A model generated the notes under the pieces. It was not told where the DNA came from, ran no database searches, and was given only the letters and a program-made list of their open reading frames with translations. 64,000 nucleotides of DNA from Seminavis robusta. Lineage: Eukaryota; Bacillariophyta; Bacillariophyceae; Naviculales; Naviculaceae. A program made the position numbers and the translations under genes. Position 1 is the stretch's first letter; each line of letters begins with the position of its first letter. The stretch covers positions 124,001 through 188,000 of the forward strand of contig CAICTM010000010.1 of assembly GCA_903772945.1 (NCBI GenBank). Direction: 5' to 3'. Below, piece by piece: positions 35,601 through 44,270 of the stretch.

Positions 35601-37340
35601 ATGGTAGTCGGGCAACCGTTGCGTTGACTGGTTCGATGGTTCCAACTTGAGATGAAACTGCTGCTGCCGCAACCGCTGCTGCAGCAACCGCTACTCCAGC
35701 TTGTGCAGCTGCTCCGGCACCTGCAACAGCTCCTTTTGAGGAAAATTGAGATAGCCCAATGCATGCTGTGAGTAATTTGTTTTGACGACATGACGACATG
35801 ACGACGACGATTGACTATAAATGACATATGCACCCTTCATTCAAGGCTCGTGTAATAACGTCACTCCTCAAGCTCTCCAAAATGTCTCGGCAACTCCAAG
35901 CACATACTAAGCACATACTAAGCAACATGTCTTACCTGCCATCCCTGCAGCAGCGGCTCCAGCGGCTCCAGCCCCTGCAGCTCCGCCCTAGATAGTGCAA
36001 GTACAGTGCAGAAAGAAAAAGAAAACGGTAAGGTAGGTCCTCTTGCCATGGCGTTGTTTCAAATTGTGCGCTGTTTGTTTTCATGATCTTACTGCCGCTC
36101 CAGCTGACGCCGCACTTTGTGATGCAGCTGCAGCCATTTCTGCAACACCTGGGGGAGGCCCTGGTGCCACTCCTCCACCAGCTCCTCCTCCACCGGCGCC
36201 TCCTCCTCCTCCGCCGCCGCCGCCTGTACCTCCTCCCCCCGGGCCACCAAATCCTCCGTATGATGACTGCGTCATGTTCATGACTCCTGGGTCAGCGGCT
36301 TCCACGAGTTCTTCGGCGAGATCTTCCATTCCGAGCCCGTCGCCGTCTTCATCTTGTCCTCCTTTTCCAATTTTCTTCATGAGGAAGCTCCAAGCCATGC
36401 CAAGCCACCCCATGAGCTTTTGAAATAGATCGTTTTGAATGTACCCTGTCAAGAATCCAATGAATCCGTCTCGAATGGCGGCTTCTCGTGCTTCCTCGCT
36501 GTCCATGGAAGAGAAGGCTTCCGAGTGCTCGCTGGCCGAGTTCTCCTCAAGATCTAGTTCTTCATCAGTTTCTTGCTTGTCGTCCTTTTCTTCGTCTTCG
36601 TCTCTTGCTTCCTCTTCATCCTCCCCGTCTTGGTCCGTAGATTTGTCCTGGTCCTGGTCCTGGTCCTGGTCTTCATCGGACTCCTTGTCTAGATCCATCT
36701 CCGATCCAGTTCCATCCTGGTTTATCCCCTCGTCCAGTCGTAGCATGCTACTGAGACTCAAGCCAATGCCTTGGTCGTCAGTTCCTCCCATGTTGGATGA
36801 TGAACTTGCATTGGGATCGTCAATGTCAATGCCAATGCCAATGCCAACGCTGGTCATTTGACGAGGCGCTACATCCTCCAGGTCCGGTCCCAGGCTATCC
36901 ATGCATTCAAGTCTTCCAGCGTCGTCTCCTCCATGGTCTTTAGTCTCATTGCTCTTGCGATTGTTCTTCTTGTCGTCCTCCAGTTGGCTCTGAGCGTCTT
37001 CCTCCTTCTTTTTGGGACTCCACCAATCTCGGAATCGGCTGGTCCTACTCGTGACTGGTGGGTCCTCTTGTGTATCCTTAACCCTATCCTTATCCCTAGA
37101 CTTATCCCTAGACTCAGTTGTCCTTTGTGTCTCGTCGAGAAGCCATTGGTCGTGCGCTTTCTGCTTCTTGGGCGTCATGTACTGATTGCGAAACATTCCA
37201 CGGCGTGACTGTTGCTGTGTGAACATGATAGACGAGTCTCCCATGGCGTTGCCACGGTGCAGCGGATTCTCATCTTTCTCCTCCTCTTCCTCCTCCGACC
37301 TTTTCTTCCTTGCGGGATCAGATTTCTTGTTCCGGTCCAT
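20141..37340 (-). CDS. Giant multi-exon surface-type protein with Pro/Ser/Thr stalk arrays, DUF285 repeats, DG-x-CC domains and a GATase-like domain
   Basis: Seventeen exons can be joined with GT-AG borders: 37340-36093, 35987-35936, 35732-35446, 35326-27570, 27488-27394, 27319-27273, 27190-27044, 26973-26901, 26816-24069, 23986-23855, 23782-23340, 23252-23181, 23110-22279, 22212-22035, 21964-20683, 20601-20346, 20264-20141. Phases agree at every junction that does not follow a repeat array; introns are 66-203 bp. Coding length is about 15.8 kb (about 5,200 residues). Order: acidic/basic cytosolic-type region of about 400 residues, Gly/Pro/Ala run, Ala/Gly hydrophobic segment over exons 2-3 (probable membrane anchor), N-glycosylatable domain of about 400 residues, mucin-like arrays, DUF285, more arrays, DG-x-CC domain, more arrays, GATase-like fold, array, final DG-x-CC domain. 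Frames break repeatedly, but only inside the arrays. Adhesion or wall attachment is an inference. A split into two genes inside exon 4 cannot be excluded. Confidence 0.75.
20684..21620 (-). repeat. Diverged SPSxxPS repeat stalk (exon 15)
   Basis: Codes for tetrapeptides of the form x-P-S-x repeated with many substitutions, so the frame stays open for its full length. Pro and Ser alternate as in mucin-like O-glycosylated stalks. A short near-exact sub-repeat (SFVPSSIPSSQP type) lies around 21060-21140. Confidence 0.85.
21630..22450 (-). other. Glutamine-amidotransferase-like (DUF4350/ThuA-like) domain of the giant protein, exons 13-15
   Basis: After the stalk comes CPSGMVLLVDNREGF, then a strand-rich segment with LNWYKVIVYS, exon 14 with LDAFVQQGGHLLVTGYDS, and exon 15 with GVTFTGIGYDDDL and AIFLNWITGAMN. 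The V-L-L-V-D-N opening, the K-V-I-V-Y-S strand and the F-V-Q-Q-G-G-x-L-L-V-T-G-Y-D turn are typical of class I glutamine-amidotransferase-like folds used outside metabolism. No catalytic Cys nucleophile elbow is evident, so a binding role is more likely than catalysis (inference). Confidence 0.5.
22450..23610 (-). repeat. Diverged SPSxxPS stalk, split by two introns (exons 11-13)
   Basis: Pro/Ser tetrapeptide repeats are encoded across exon 13 (22450-23110), a 72-bp exon 12 (23252-23181) and the end of exon 11. Both introns interrupt the stalk in phase 1, so repeat units can be added or lost as whole exons without frame change. Confidence 0.8.
23611..24130 (-). other. First DG-x-CC domain of the giant protein (exons 9-11)
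   Basis: Exon 9 ends with GNVDLSIVI; exon 10 resumes with YYDNYPYETQWTLTNQ using an AAAG acceptor at 23987, and exon 11 continues with LYTFSIQDLRSDGICCQYGG and GAFGAGFSEQLLL. Joining at the GTAAGT donor 24068 restores the strand seen in the C-terminal copy, which supports this acceptor. Two adjacent Cys after D-G-I are conserved. Confidence 0.7.
24131..26618 (-). repeat. SPS stalk with a 96-bp major tandem repeat (core about 24440-26550)
   Basis: The core is about 22 nearly identical 96-bp units, each coding eight tetrapeptides (LPSA VPST APSE VPSS NPSL in part). Many units differ only by loss of one or a few bases, which throws the frame; substitutions between units are few. The flanks (24131-24440 and 26550-26618) are diverged and in frame. 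Confidence 0.85.
26640..27760 (-). other. DUF285 (BspA-type leucine-rich repeat) domain of the giant protein, exons 4-9
   Basis: Six exons code a run of about 25-residue units with the DUF285 signature: FNEDISGWDVSSVTSMF, FNQNLNNWVTSKVSNME, PLGNWDVSKVTTFALMF, FDQDISTWATSSATNMDRMF, FNHDISGWDTQKVTLFYRM, FNIDISQWDISSGTNF, then FNQDLCAWRYKM and a Cys-containing cap (ALSSCSNR, PYCRACP). Introns of 70-84 bp fall near unit borders in phases 0, 1 and 2. DUF285 proteins are surface solenoids in bacteria and protists; here the domain sits between two Pro/Ser stalks. Confidence 0.85.
27770..29590 (-). repeat. SPS stalk with the same 96-bp major tandem repeat (core about 28020-29590)
   Basis: About 16 copies of the same 96-bp unit as in the 24.4-26.6 kb array, again with many one-base deletions. 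A diverged, in-frame portion (27770-28020) borders the DUF285 domain. Confidence 0.85.
29585..32260 (-). repeat. 300-bp tandem repeat array coding Thr/Pro/Gly/Ser mucin-like units
   Basis: About nine copies of a 300-bp unit (100 codons). The spacing is exactly 300 between identical bases at 31441 and 31741. Each unit contains about six shorter subunits of the type GTPTVTPGSPSVSPT. Copies are almost identical apart from single-base losses such as GAGACCAGG for GAGACCCAGG near 31766. The edge copies at 29.6 and 32.2 kb carry true substitutions. Confidence 0.9.
33195..33305 (-). repeat. 12-bp tandem repeat coding (LEPT)n / (FEPT)n
   Basis: Nine 12-base units are seen, alternating GGTCGGCTCCAA and GGTTGGCTCCAA types; they code Leu/Phe-Glu-Pro-Thr in the stalk of the giant protein and remain in frame. 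Confidence 0.85.
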
Positions 37341-38543
37341 CGTCTCTATTAATATGATAGCTCTTTGTCTATCTTCTTCTACTTTACTACGGTAGGATCG
37401 TTGCTTCTATCGTCGCTTTGGTTTGGTTGCTCTCCTCTTTCGTCTATTGTAAGGTGCTTCTGTCAAGTAAGTGTTGCCTTGATCGTAGAGTTCGTAAAGT
37501 AACTGTTGTGCCACTCGGCACCAGAACTCCAGCCTGAAGGCTTGTCTCTGTCAATCCCAGTAAATTATATTTAGAATACTCACTTTTTGCTGCAATTGAT
37601 AAATAAAAAGGCATTGTGGCCACTTACTTGGTGTTGCGGGTGTTGCTGACCGTGCGCTCAAGATTGGAGCTTGAGAAGCCCACCACTGATTATTTTGGGT
37701 CATTTCAAATTTTTGTCAACAGAGAAGTGACCTTCGAAAACAGCTAAACGCAGAAACTGGCAAATAATGGTCACGCGGTAATACAAGCTACAGTAATTCT
37801 ATGGTATAATGAGATCACTTCAAGTGATTTATGAGAAATGCCCTCGAAGTATTACTCATTAACTAAAATAGTCGCATAGAACTGTAGCTTTCTTCTTCTA
37901 CAGTCGTACACTATTCAGCTTGCATAGTCTACCTACCTACTACCGTCCTCCTGGAACTTTGCACATGCAGGACAACGTAGGGTACCAGTTGGGGATTGGT
38001 TTCAACAACGTACAGTACGGTAATACCAGCAACCAGGGCTCAACCAGCATATGGCAGGCCTTTTGACTTTTGACTATCATAGACGTCTGAGACTGGTATG
38101 TTCTGAATACTGGTAGCCGAAGATTAACTCTTTGAATCGAATCGAAATCGAGAAATACATTAGACTATAAAAAAATACTGTACTGGTAAATATTTTCACT
38201 CCGAAAAGAAGCAAGGCGCCATGTCAGAAAAGGTGGTTGTGTGAGAATTGTAACCATAATAACTTCATACATGTAGCGTTGCCAACCTGACAGCCTTGTG
38301 GTTGCTGGGCATCTGATACAAAAGCGGCATTACGTGACATCAGCTCACTCAATGACTGTCGAACAACTGCTGTCGACCGGTACCGGGACTGGTATGCCCT
38401 CAAGCATCGTCTCGTGACGTCGATCGGGTGCTGAACCCACGAGGGTAGGTGCAAACATGGAAGAGCGGTCCACCGGTACCGGTACACGTACAAGTAGTAC
38501 GTTTCTCTAGCTACTAGTATGCTACCGGTATGTAGCAACTTGC
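37341..38543. other. Intergenic region, promoter side of the giant gene
   Basis: AT-rich, no coding-like frame. The part nearest 37341 is likely the 5' UTR and promoter of the giant minus-strand gene; the part nearest 38543 is the 3' flank of the next minus-strand gene and holds several GGTACC/TACCGG palindromes. Confidence 0.5.
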
Positions 38544-41500
38544 CTATTGAAATGGAACTGGATATTGCTGTGGGCCAAAGCCTGGCCCTGTATTCAACAG
38601 ATTGCCACCTTCGCGATGAACACCGGCAGACAGCATTGTGCGGTTGAAAATGTCGCCATAGGTGCCAACTGAGAGAACACAGTCACGAAGGCTCTGCTTG
38701 AGCTGCTCTCCATACAGATTTACAACTTTCATCTCATCAATGCTCCTGGCTTCAATGCCCTGCTCCTCCGCGGAAATTAGGCTCATGACTATCCAGAACA
38801 CAAAGTCAGACCACTCTGTATCGTTGTCGCCTGTCATCAGAGCAATGGCACTTTTAATACCAGATGCATCGTCGTAGAAGTAGGCAGGTGAAAACGAGCA
38901 ACCCTGGTAGTCCAGTTGGATCGTCATTCGCACTCCAGCCACTATATCCACAGAGGCTCCGTCGTCGTCACTTGTACCGGTACCGGTTGTAGAAGTGCAT
39001 TGCTCGGATGACACAACACCTTCAAGCTCGACAATCTCAACCGCGTCCGTATCACCAACGAAAAGAGCCGCGGAAAGGGCTCGGCAAAACTCAATGTTGA
39101 GGTCCCGCAGACTCGGAAAGACGTCCTCGATCAAGGAGGGGGCCACCCCGCAGCGCAAAAAACCACGGCTCAGAATCCGTTGCAGCGTTGGTCCTTGCAG
39201 ATACCCCTTCGTATCGACTTTTCCTAAAGGAAACGAAAAGAGCAATCCGTTGGCAGAAGAAAGGGGGGAAAGAGTTTCATGTTCATCATGATGGTGATAG
39301 AGAAGATTCAGGCCTCGTCGAGGAATGATGTGTTCCACATGACGATGGTACACATCTGCGTAGTTCCCGATTTCCGCCACAACCGATTCCATCATGGATG
39401 CCAGCTCCTTGTCGGCGGCAGTGGGATTGACAGGAAGCAGCAACTGGTACAATTCCGCCGCATTGGAGTGGGTAATGCCATGGGACTCGGCCAAGTACAT
39501 GACATTGACTATCGTATTGACCAAGTTGGACCATTCCGCGTCGTGTTTTCGAGTGACCAACGTAAGAGGCTCTCGTGAGAACATTTTGTGGCCGTGAGTA
39601 AAGGGCCCATCGTAACCTGATTCTTGTATCCTGGAAAAGGGAAGGTTGGGAGGCTCAGAAGCCATGACATGGCACTCTCCGGCCGCAAACTTGTCAATCA
39701 TATCTCCGAGGGACCCTGCAGCAATGACAATGCCCCCTGGGACCAAATCTTGTAGAATGGCTTCATGAGTGGTTCCAGTAATGACACAGATTTGGAGGCT
39801 CCGACAGATTCCAAAAACACTATCGAGATTGTCGGCACATTCGACAAACTCGTGCAGTCCAGCAAAGATGAGCCCGCTGTAAAAGAACGGCGCCGAGAAC
39901 GTGTGTCCTGTCTGGGAAGTGGCCTCAAAAACATCTCTTGCCATGGTGTGAGTTGTGGTTATGGTAAGCACATCCACGGTTCCATTGGCAAGCTTGACGA
40001 ATCTGTCTTTGGGTTTCATGCGTTCGAGCTCAATATTGTCGGGTGTTCCAAAGACAGCCATGGACATGGCGCGGCAGTGGTCCACATTCAAGCCTTGCAT
40101 GATCCCCGTGTCCGGGTTGGGGTGGCTAAAGCCCGGAATATCGCCCGAGATTCCGCATCGTACCGCCCCCCGTTCCCGAATGATTTCAAGAGTGGATCGG
40201 TTGGGATTGAATGCCAATGCATTTTTATCTCTGACTTGATTCTGACCATTGTCATTTTTATTCTTTTGCATGGATGCGACGACTGCGATGAGAATGGCAA
40301 TGGCCAGGGCAACGATAAGAGCAAGCAGAGCCAAGCACCACTTGGAAGAAGCCGCCATTGTGTTATTGTTTGACTTCTTGCTGTCATCCGACGCTGCTTG
40401 GCCCTCCAGGTGTGTTTTATCGTCTTGCACTAAAGTAACGACATCAGCTTCGACAGCTTCACTGAGAATTCTGTTTCTAATTTCGTCCTCGAGGTCGGCT
40501 TCGTTGATTTGAAATGCCGTGGCCGTTGCCAGTTGATTGGAACTGCTGGATGCTTGTAGAGAGTCATCAGTGGTGGTGATGACACCAGCCGTTGTCGTCG
40601 AAGAGGATGCTTGAGAGTCTCGAGGATGGGATAAGGATGAATGACGACAATTGTCTGTGGTAGTGGCTTGTCCTTCCGGGGCAGGACCATTTGGAGGAGG
40701 ATCATATTGAGCCTGGAGAGCACATGATGTATCAGTTTGAGATGCAAGCTCAGGTGATGTAGAGTCTCCTTGACTATGTATACCCGTATGTATACGTGTA
40801 TTGGCGTTGGTCGTAGCGGTACTGGTATGGGTAGGCGTGGTAGCAACAGCATAGGCTCCTGGCAGAGTCATGTCAGTACCAGTATCGGATTCTGTGTCTG
40901 TTTGTGTGTGCTTTTGCATATCTCTGGCAGCTTCCAAGCGTAGAGTGGCTTCTTGTATGGGCACAATCTTACCCTGCGAAATGGCCGCTTCTTCCTTCTT
41001 GCCACAGTTTGACTCATGGACTTTTCGAAGTTGTCCTGCTTTTGTGCCCTGTTCAGTTACAGTGTTGGTGCTCGTGCCGGTACCGGTACATGTAGTATAA
41101 CTATTACCTGCATGTACTTGGGAACTGCCTTCGACAGCACCAGCGTGGTCTCCGTCATTGCTCGAGCCCAATCGACATGCAACAATCTTTTCTAGCATCA
41201 AAGGAGGAATTGGAACTTCAGGGTTGTCATTGCCATTGCTATTGCTACTGCCATTGCTATCATGAGTTGTGGCTGCTTGGGCCTGACTTGACCTGGTTTG
41301 GTCCAGAGTTGGATCATGTCTGATCTCAATAGTTTCCGGTACACCTCCTTCAAGTTTAGGATCATCTTGTTCCTCCTGATCTTGAGCTTCCTCCCCATGG
41401 CTGCTGCTGCTGCTACTACTGCTACCGTTAGTGTTACCACCAAAAGTATGGTTTCCAGTATCTTCATGTTCCTGTTCCTGCTCTTGCTCCTGCTCTTGCT

Positions 41501-41594
41501 TCTGCTCGTGATCCGATTTCCCGGAACTATGGTTAGAGGTAGCATCCGAGTGAGAGCCAGCTGAAGGCAACTTGAATGGATCGGTTTCTTCCAT
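38544..41594 (-). CDS. Type II membrane protein with tandem bacterial-type amino-acid-binding domains (SBP family 3, AapJ-like)
   Basis: A single exon; the ATG at 41594 is chosen because the frame above it has only a GTG. It gives 1,016 residues. Residues 1-415 are low-complexity with a Gln/Glu repeat (EQEQEQEQEHE). Residues about 419-445 are a membrane segment (LALLALIVALAIAILIAVV). The extracellular part opens with ERGAVRCGISGDIPGF and GLNVDHCRAMSMAVFG, landmarks of the periplasmic amino-acid-binding proteins of bacterial ABC systems, closest in pattern to AapJ. A second copy starts at RGFLRCGVAPS and NIEFCRALSAALF but lacks much of the middle lobe. There is no ABC permease or kinase part. 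A bacterial origin followed by anchoring to the cell surface is likely; capture or sensing of amino acids is an inference. Confidence 0.83.
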   Translation of the reverse strand: MEETDPFKLPSAGSHSDATSNHSSGKSDHEQKQEQEQEQEQEHEDTGNHTFGGNTNGSSSSSSSSHGEEAQDQEEQDDPKLEGGVPETIEIRHDPTLDQTRSSQAQAATTHDSNGSSNSNGNDNPEVPIPPLMLEKIVACRLGSSNDGDHAGAVEGSSQVHAGNSYTTCTGTGTSTNTVTEQGTKAGQLRKVHESNCGKKEEAAISQGKIVPIQEATLRLEAARDMQKHTQTDTESDTGTDMTLPGAYAVATTPTHTSTATTNANTRIHTGIHSQGDSTSPELASQTDTSCALQAQYDPPPNGPAPEGQATTTDNCRHSSLSHPRDSQASSSTTTAGVITTTDDSLQASSSSNQLATATAFQINEADLEDEIRNRILSEAVEADVVTLVQDDKTHLEGQAASDDSKKSNNNTMAASSKWCLALLALIVALAIAILIAVVASMQKNKNDNGQNQVRDKNALAFNPNRSTLEIIRERGAVRCGISGDIPGFSHPNPDTGIMQGLNVDHCRAMSMAVFGTPDNIELERMKPKDRFVKLANGTVDVLTITTTHTMARDVFEATSQTGHTFSAPFFYSGLIFAGLHEFVECADNLDSVFGICRSLQICVITGTTHEAILQDLVPGGIVIAAGSLGDMIDKFAAGECHVMASEPPNLPFSRIQESGYDGPFTHGHKMFSREPLTLVTRKHDAEWSNLVNTIVNVMYLAESHGITHSNAAELYQLLLPVNPTAADKELASMMESVVAEIGNYADVYHRHVEHIIPRRGLNLLYHHHDEHETLSPLSSANGLLFSFPLGKVDTKGYLQGPTLQRILSRGFLRCGVAPSLIEDVFPSLRDLNIEFCRALSAALFVGDTDAVEIVELEGVVSSEQCTSTTGTGTSDDDGASVDIVAGVRMTIQLDYQGCSFSPAYFYDDASGIKSAIALMTGDNDTEWSDFVFWIVMSLISAEEQGIEARSIDEMKVVNLYGEQLKQSLRDCVLSVGTYGDIFNRTMLSAGVHREGGNLLNTGPGFGPQQYPVPFQ

Positions 41595-43589
41595 GATGAC
41601 AACTGAAAAACTACACTGTGTAACTAGTAGCACTAGCTAGCTAGCTTGCAAGCTACTGATTAGTAAGAGCAATTGCAAACTTGGCTGGGTGCCGGTGGGT
41701 TAGATGTTGGATGAAAGTATGAAAAGCGCAAAGGCGAACAATGACAGCGGGAATCTTACCACTTTCTATGAGGCTTGGGTGAAAGTATGCGTAGATCTGA
41801 GACCGTCCACCTTCCACTCTATCATGATGGCTTCCCTCGGCTACCGGTACCGCGTTCCGGTTGCTGCGGAACTGACCTTGTGAACTAGAATTAATTCTGG
41901 GAGCAAGCCACTGCTTCCAGATTGTTCTATTTCCTTCTGTGCTGTCCTTCGCTCGTGGTTGCCAACTTTCCACTTTTCAGGAGCTTTCGGGATATCAAAG
42001 AATCTTCAGTTCTTGCGACAACCCAATCAAATTGTGTTTATGCTTACCGCTCAACGAGTTGCAAACCGGTACCTTTCCCAGGAGGTCCTGATGCATTCTT
42101 ATCGCACTTTCTTGCCTGGGTGAAGCCTTTAATTCATTTTCGTTAATGAGAGAGGCCTAATAATTATCGACTGAAAGACAGAAACAGCTCTGAATCGTGA
42201 TGCAATAACGCTTCACATGTAAGCCCCAGCAACTCTTGCTGGTTCATGTACACTGGAACATTGCCCCTTCTCTCCATCTCTAACTAATACAATGTCGTGC
42301 AGAAGCAGGCAGTTACCTGGAAGGCAGCCGATTTTAGAGAGCGTTGGCATTGTCAATCGCCAAAAACTGAGCCTCCCGCAAGTCACCATTTGAAAGTTGT
42401 TCGCGATTCGCGCTAAGTCGCGCTGCGCGACTTGGAAAGTCGTTCGCGACTCGCGCGAAGTCGCGCTGCGCGACTTGGAAATACTAGAATTTATCGTAAG
42501 AAAGCCGATAGAAGTCGCGCGAAGTCGCGGTAAAGTCGCGATATTGTTCAAGTCGCGCTGCGCGAATCGCGGGAAACTCGCGCAGCGCGAATAGGAACGA
42601 CTTTCAGCGATCCAAGTTGAAGTAGGGTTTGGCTAGGGTTAAGGCCTAATCGGCTGCCTTCTGGAGAAGTGCGTGTTGAATTTGCCATCAGCCAATAGAG
42701 CGGATTAGATCCATGCGTCGGTCACTGAAAGGAATCTTTGGCTAAGTTTTAAAAGAGCGCCCGGACATGTGGAGTGTGGAGGTACCTGGTACATGAACTA
42801 GTCTACTAGACTACTGGCTATTGATGGCTTTTTGTGCAGTTGTGGGTTAGCAGACTGGGGAAAGTGGTTGACTGACTGGATGTGGCAAACTAGCCTGGAA
42901 CACACCAGCACGCAAGTTTTGATAGAATGACCTGCCTGAATGGCTGGTCTGATCTGTGCTAGCTATTAATAGCAGCCTTCGCTCCCAGGCCACCTGGTGC
43001 CAGTGCGGTACTGTACTCTGGAGTATGGCTACGTTTTCGTGGGTGCCCCCACCAAAAGTGCAGTAAGCATTTTTGGTTTGATCATCCTAAAGACGCGAAG
43101 CACGGTCTGGATGGATTCGCAGGCAGGCAAGAGGACCAACATACCGTACTAGACTGGCAAACTGGATCTTGGTTGGTATGGCGACGGTCCGGTAGCAACC
43201 TGAGGATTGAACAATGAAGCAAGTAAATAATAACCAAACTACAAATCAAAAGTACTGCCAAGCAGATCCAGCTTTCCAAGTTCGGTTCCGCACAGCACAG
43301 CATGCACGACAACGTGTTGGGAAATAATTCTGTGCATGGCGCGATTGATGCTTTTGGTGGCGGGGAAGTCAAGGACGGAATAAAACCAAGAACGAAAACC
43401 AAAACAAAATAAAAAAGCAATGAATTGTTTCTTTCGTTCCTTATTACGAGTTTGTCCTCCATTCAAAATCTTTCAGTTGTGTGTTCCTTCTCGATTCCAT
43501 CGTTCCTTTCATTTCATTTTATCATTTTGTGTACTTTTGTGTGTCTGTGTGTGCTTTTATTTTGTGGTGTCTACTGTATGACATCTCGT
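41595..43589. other. Intergenic region with a foldback element
   Basis: No coding-like frame is found. It holds the promoter side of the amino-acid-binding gene, the GCGCGA-rich foldback element at 42391-42606, and the 3' flank of the C2 gene. Frames seen antisense to the C2 exons are shadows. Confidence 0.55.
42391..42606. mobile_element. Non-coding foldback/MITE-like element rich in GCGCGA
   Basis: Its ends are imperfect inverted repeats of about 23 bases: TGAAAGTTGTTC...ATTCGCGCT at the left and, read on the other strand, TGAAAGTCGTTC...ATTCGCGCT at the right. Inside, a perfect 19-base palindrome AAGTCGCGCTGCGCGACTT occurs at 42415-42433 and 42458-42476, with variants near 42550. No transposase and no clear target-site duplication is visible. 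Confidence 0.5.
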
Positions 43590-44270
43590 TTACTCCTTGT
43601 AGGAGAGCTTGAGATAGATTTTGGCACTCTGAGTGAAAACGTTTCTGTCCACAACCTTGTCAACCGCCATGGGTGTTTCGGAAAGTCCCAATTTTTCCAA
43701 ATTGAATTTGCACCATCCCAATTTTTCATGGCTGGATCCAGTATCATCATCCTTGATTTTGCAGGTCAAGACCTAATAAGACACAAAATAAATAAATAGA
43801 AGAGGATGAAGCAGTTAGTCCAAGTTGAAACTCATCTTTCCTCTTTCTTTACATATAGTTTTGTTTGCTTACCATGTTGTCTAAAAACCAAAAAAAGGAT
43901 CAACAGCAAATGAAAGTGAGAGACCATGTTCCTTCCATTCTGATTGATCTGTCTGATGACTAAATTTTCTTATATCTTACCAAGAGTAGGAATGTTGAAA
44001 GTGAAAGTTTCTCCATAGACAGGATTGAGATCATCATTCTTGGAGCTGCTCTTTTGGACTCCATAGTCAACATCCTTTACCTACAAGAAAAAAAAGATAT
44101 GATTAGGATGAATGAATATCATTGACTTGTCCATATTGATAGATAAGGATGATCAGACTTACCCAGTTGTCCTGCTCCAATTCCAAGAGGACATAAGGAT
44201 CAGAGGCAGAGAAGAAATCAGCATTGCCAAGGTTTTCAGCTTTGTCAAGGAAGATAGTAAGGACGCCCAT
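43590..44270 (-). CDS. Single C2-domain protein with an 8-nt micro-exon
   Basis: Four exons, 44270-44163, 44080-43981, 43880-43873 and 43772-43590, with good GT-AG borders (GTAAGT, GTAAGA, GTAAGC) and agreeing phases give 132 residues. The whole protein is one C2 domain: it opens MGVLTIFLDKAENLG, continues FFSASDPYVLLELE (D18 and D24 as loop-1 ligands), LNPVYGETFTFNIP (residues 54-67, the usual NP-W-E turn) and CKIKDDDTG with D80 and D82 as loop-3 ligands, ending LKLSYKE. With these Asp residues calcium-dependent membrane binding is likely. Exon 3 is only ACAACATG and supplies Asn-Met plus part of an Asp. The gene shares a 510-bp divergent intergenic region with the glycosyltransferase-like gene at 44781. 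Confidence 0.85.

Noticed and set aside
35326-35833. Continuous minus-strand frame reading through 35833-35326 into exon 4
   Set aside because: Its first 165 codons are Cys/Ser/Arg-rich noise. The Ala/Gly frame of exon 3 with a GTACGT donor and CTACAG acceptor gives a better protein.
43425-43799. Plus-strand frame of 124 codons
   Set aside because: Antisense to the last exon of the C2 gene and its 3' flank; the minus strand gives a recognised fold.
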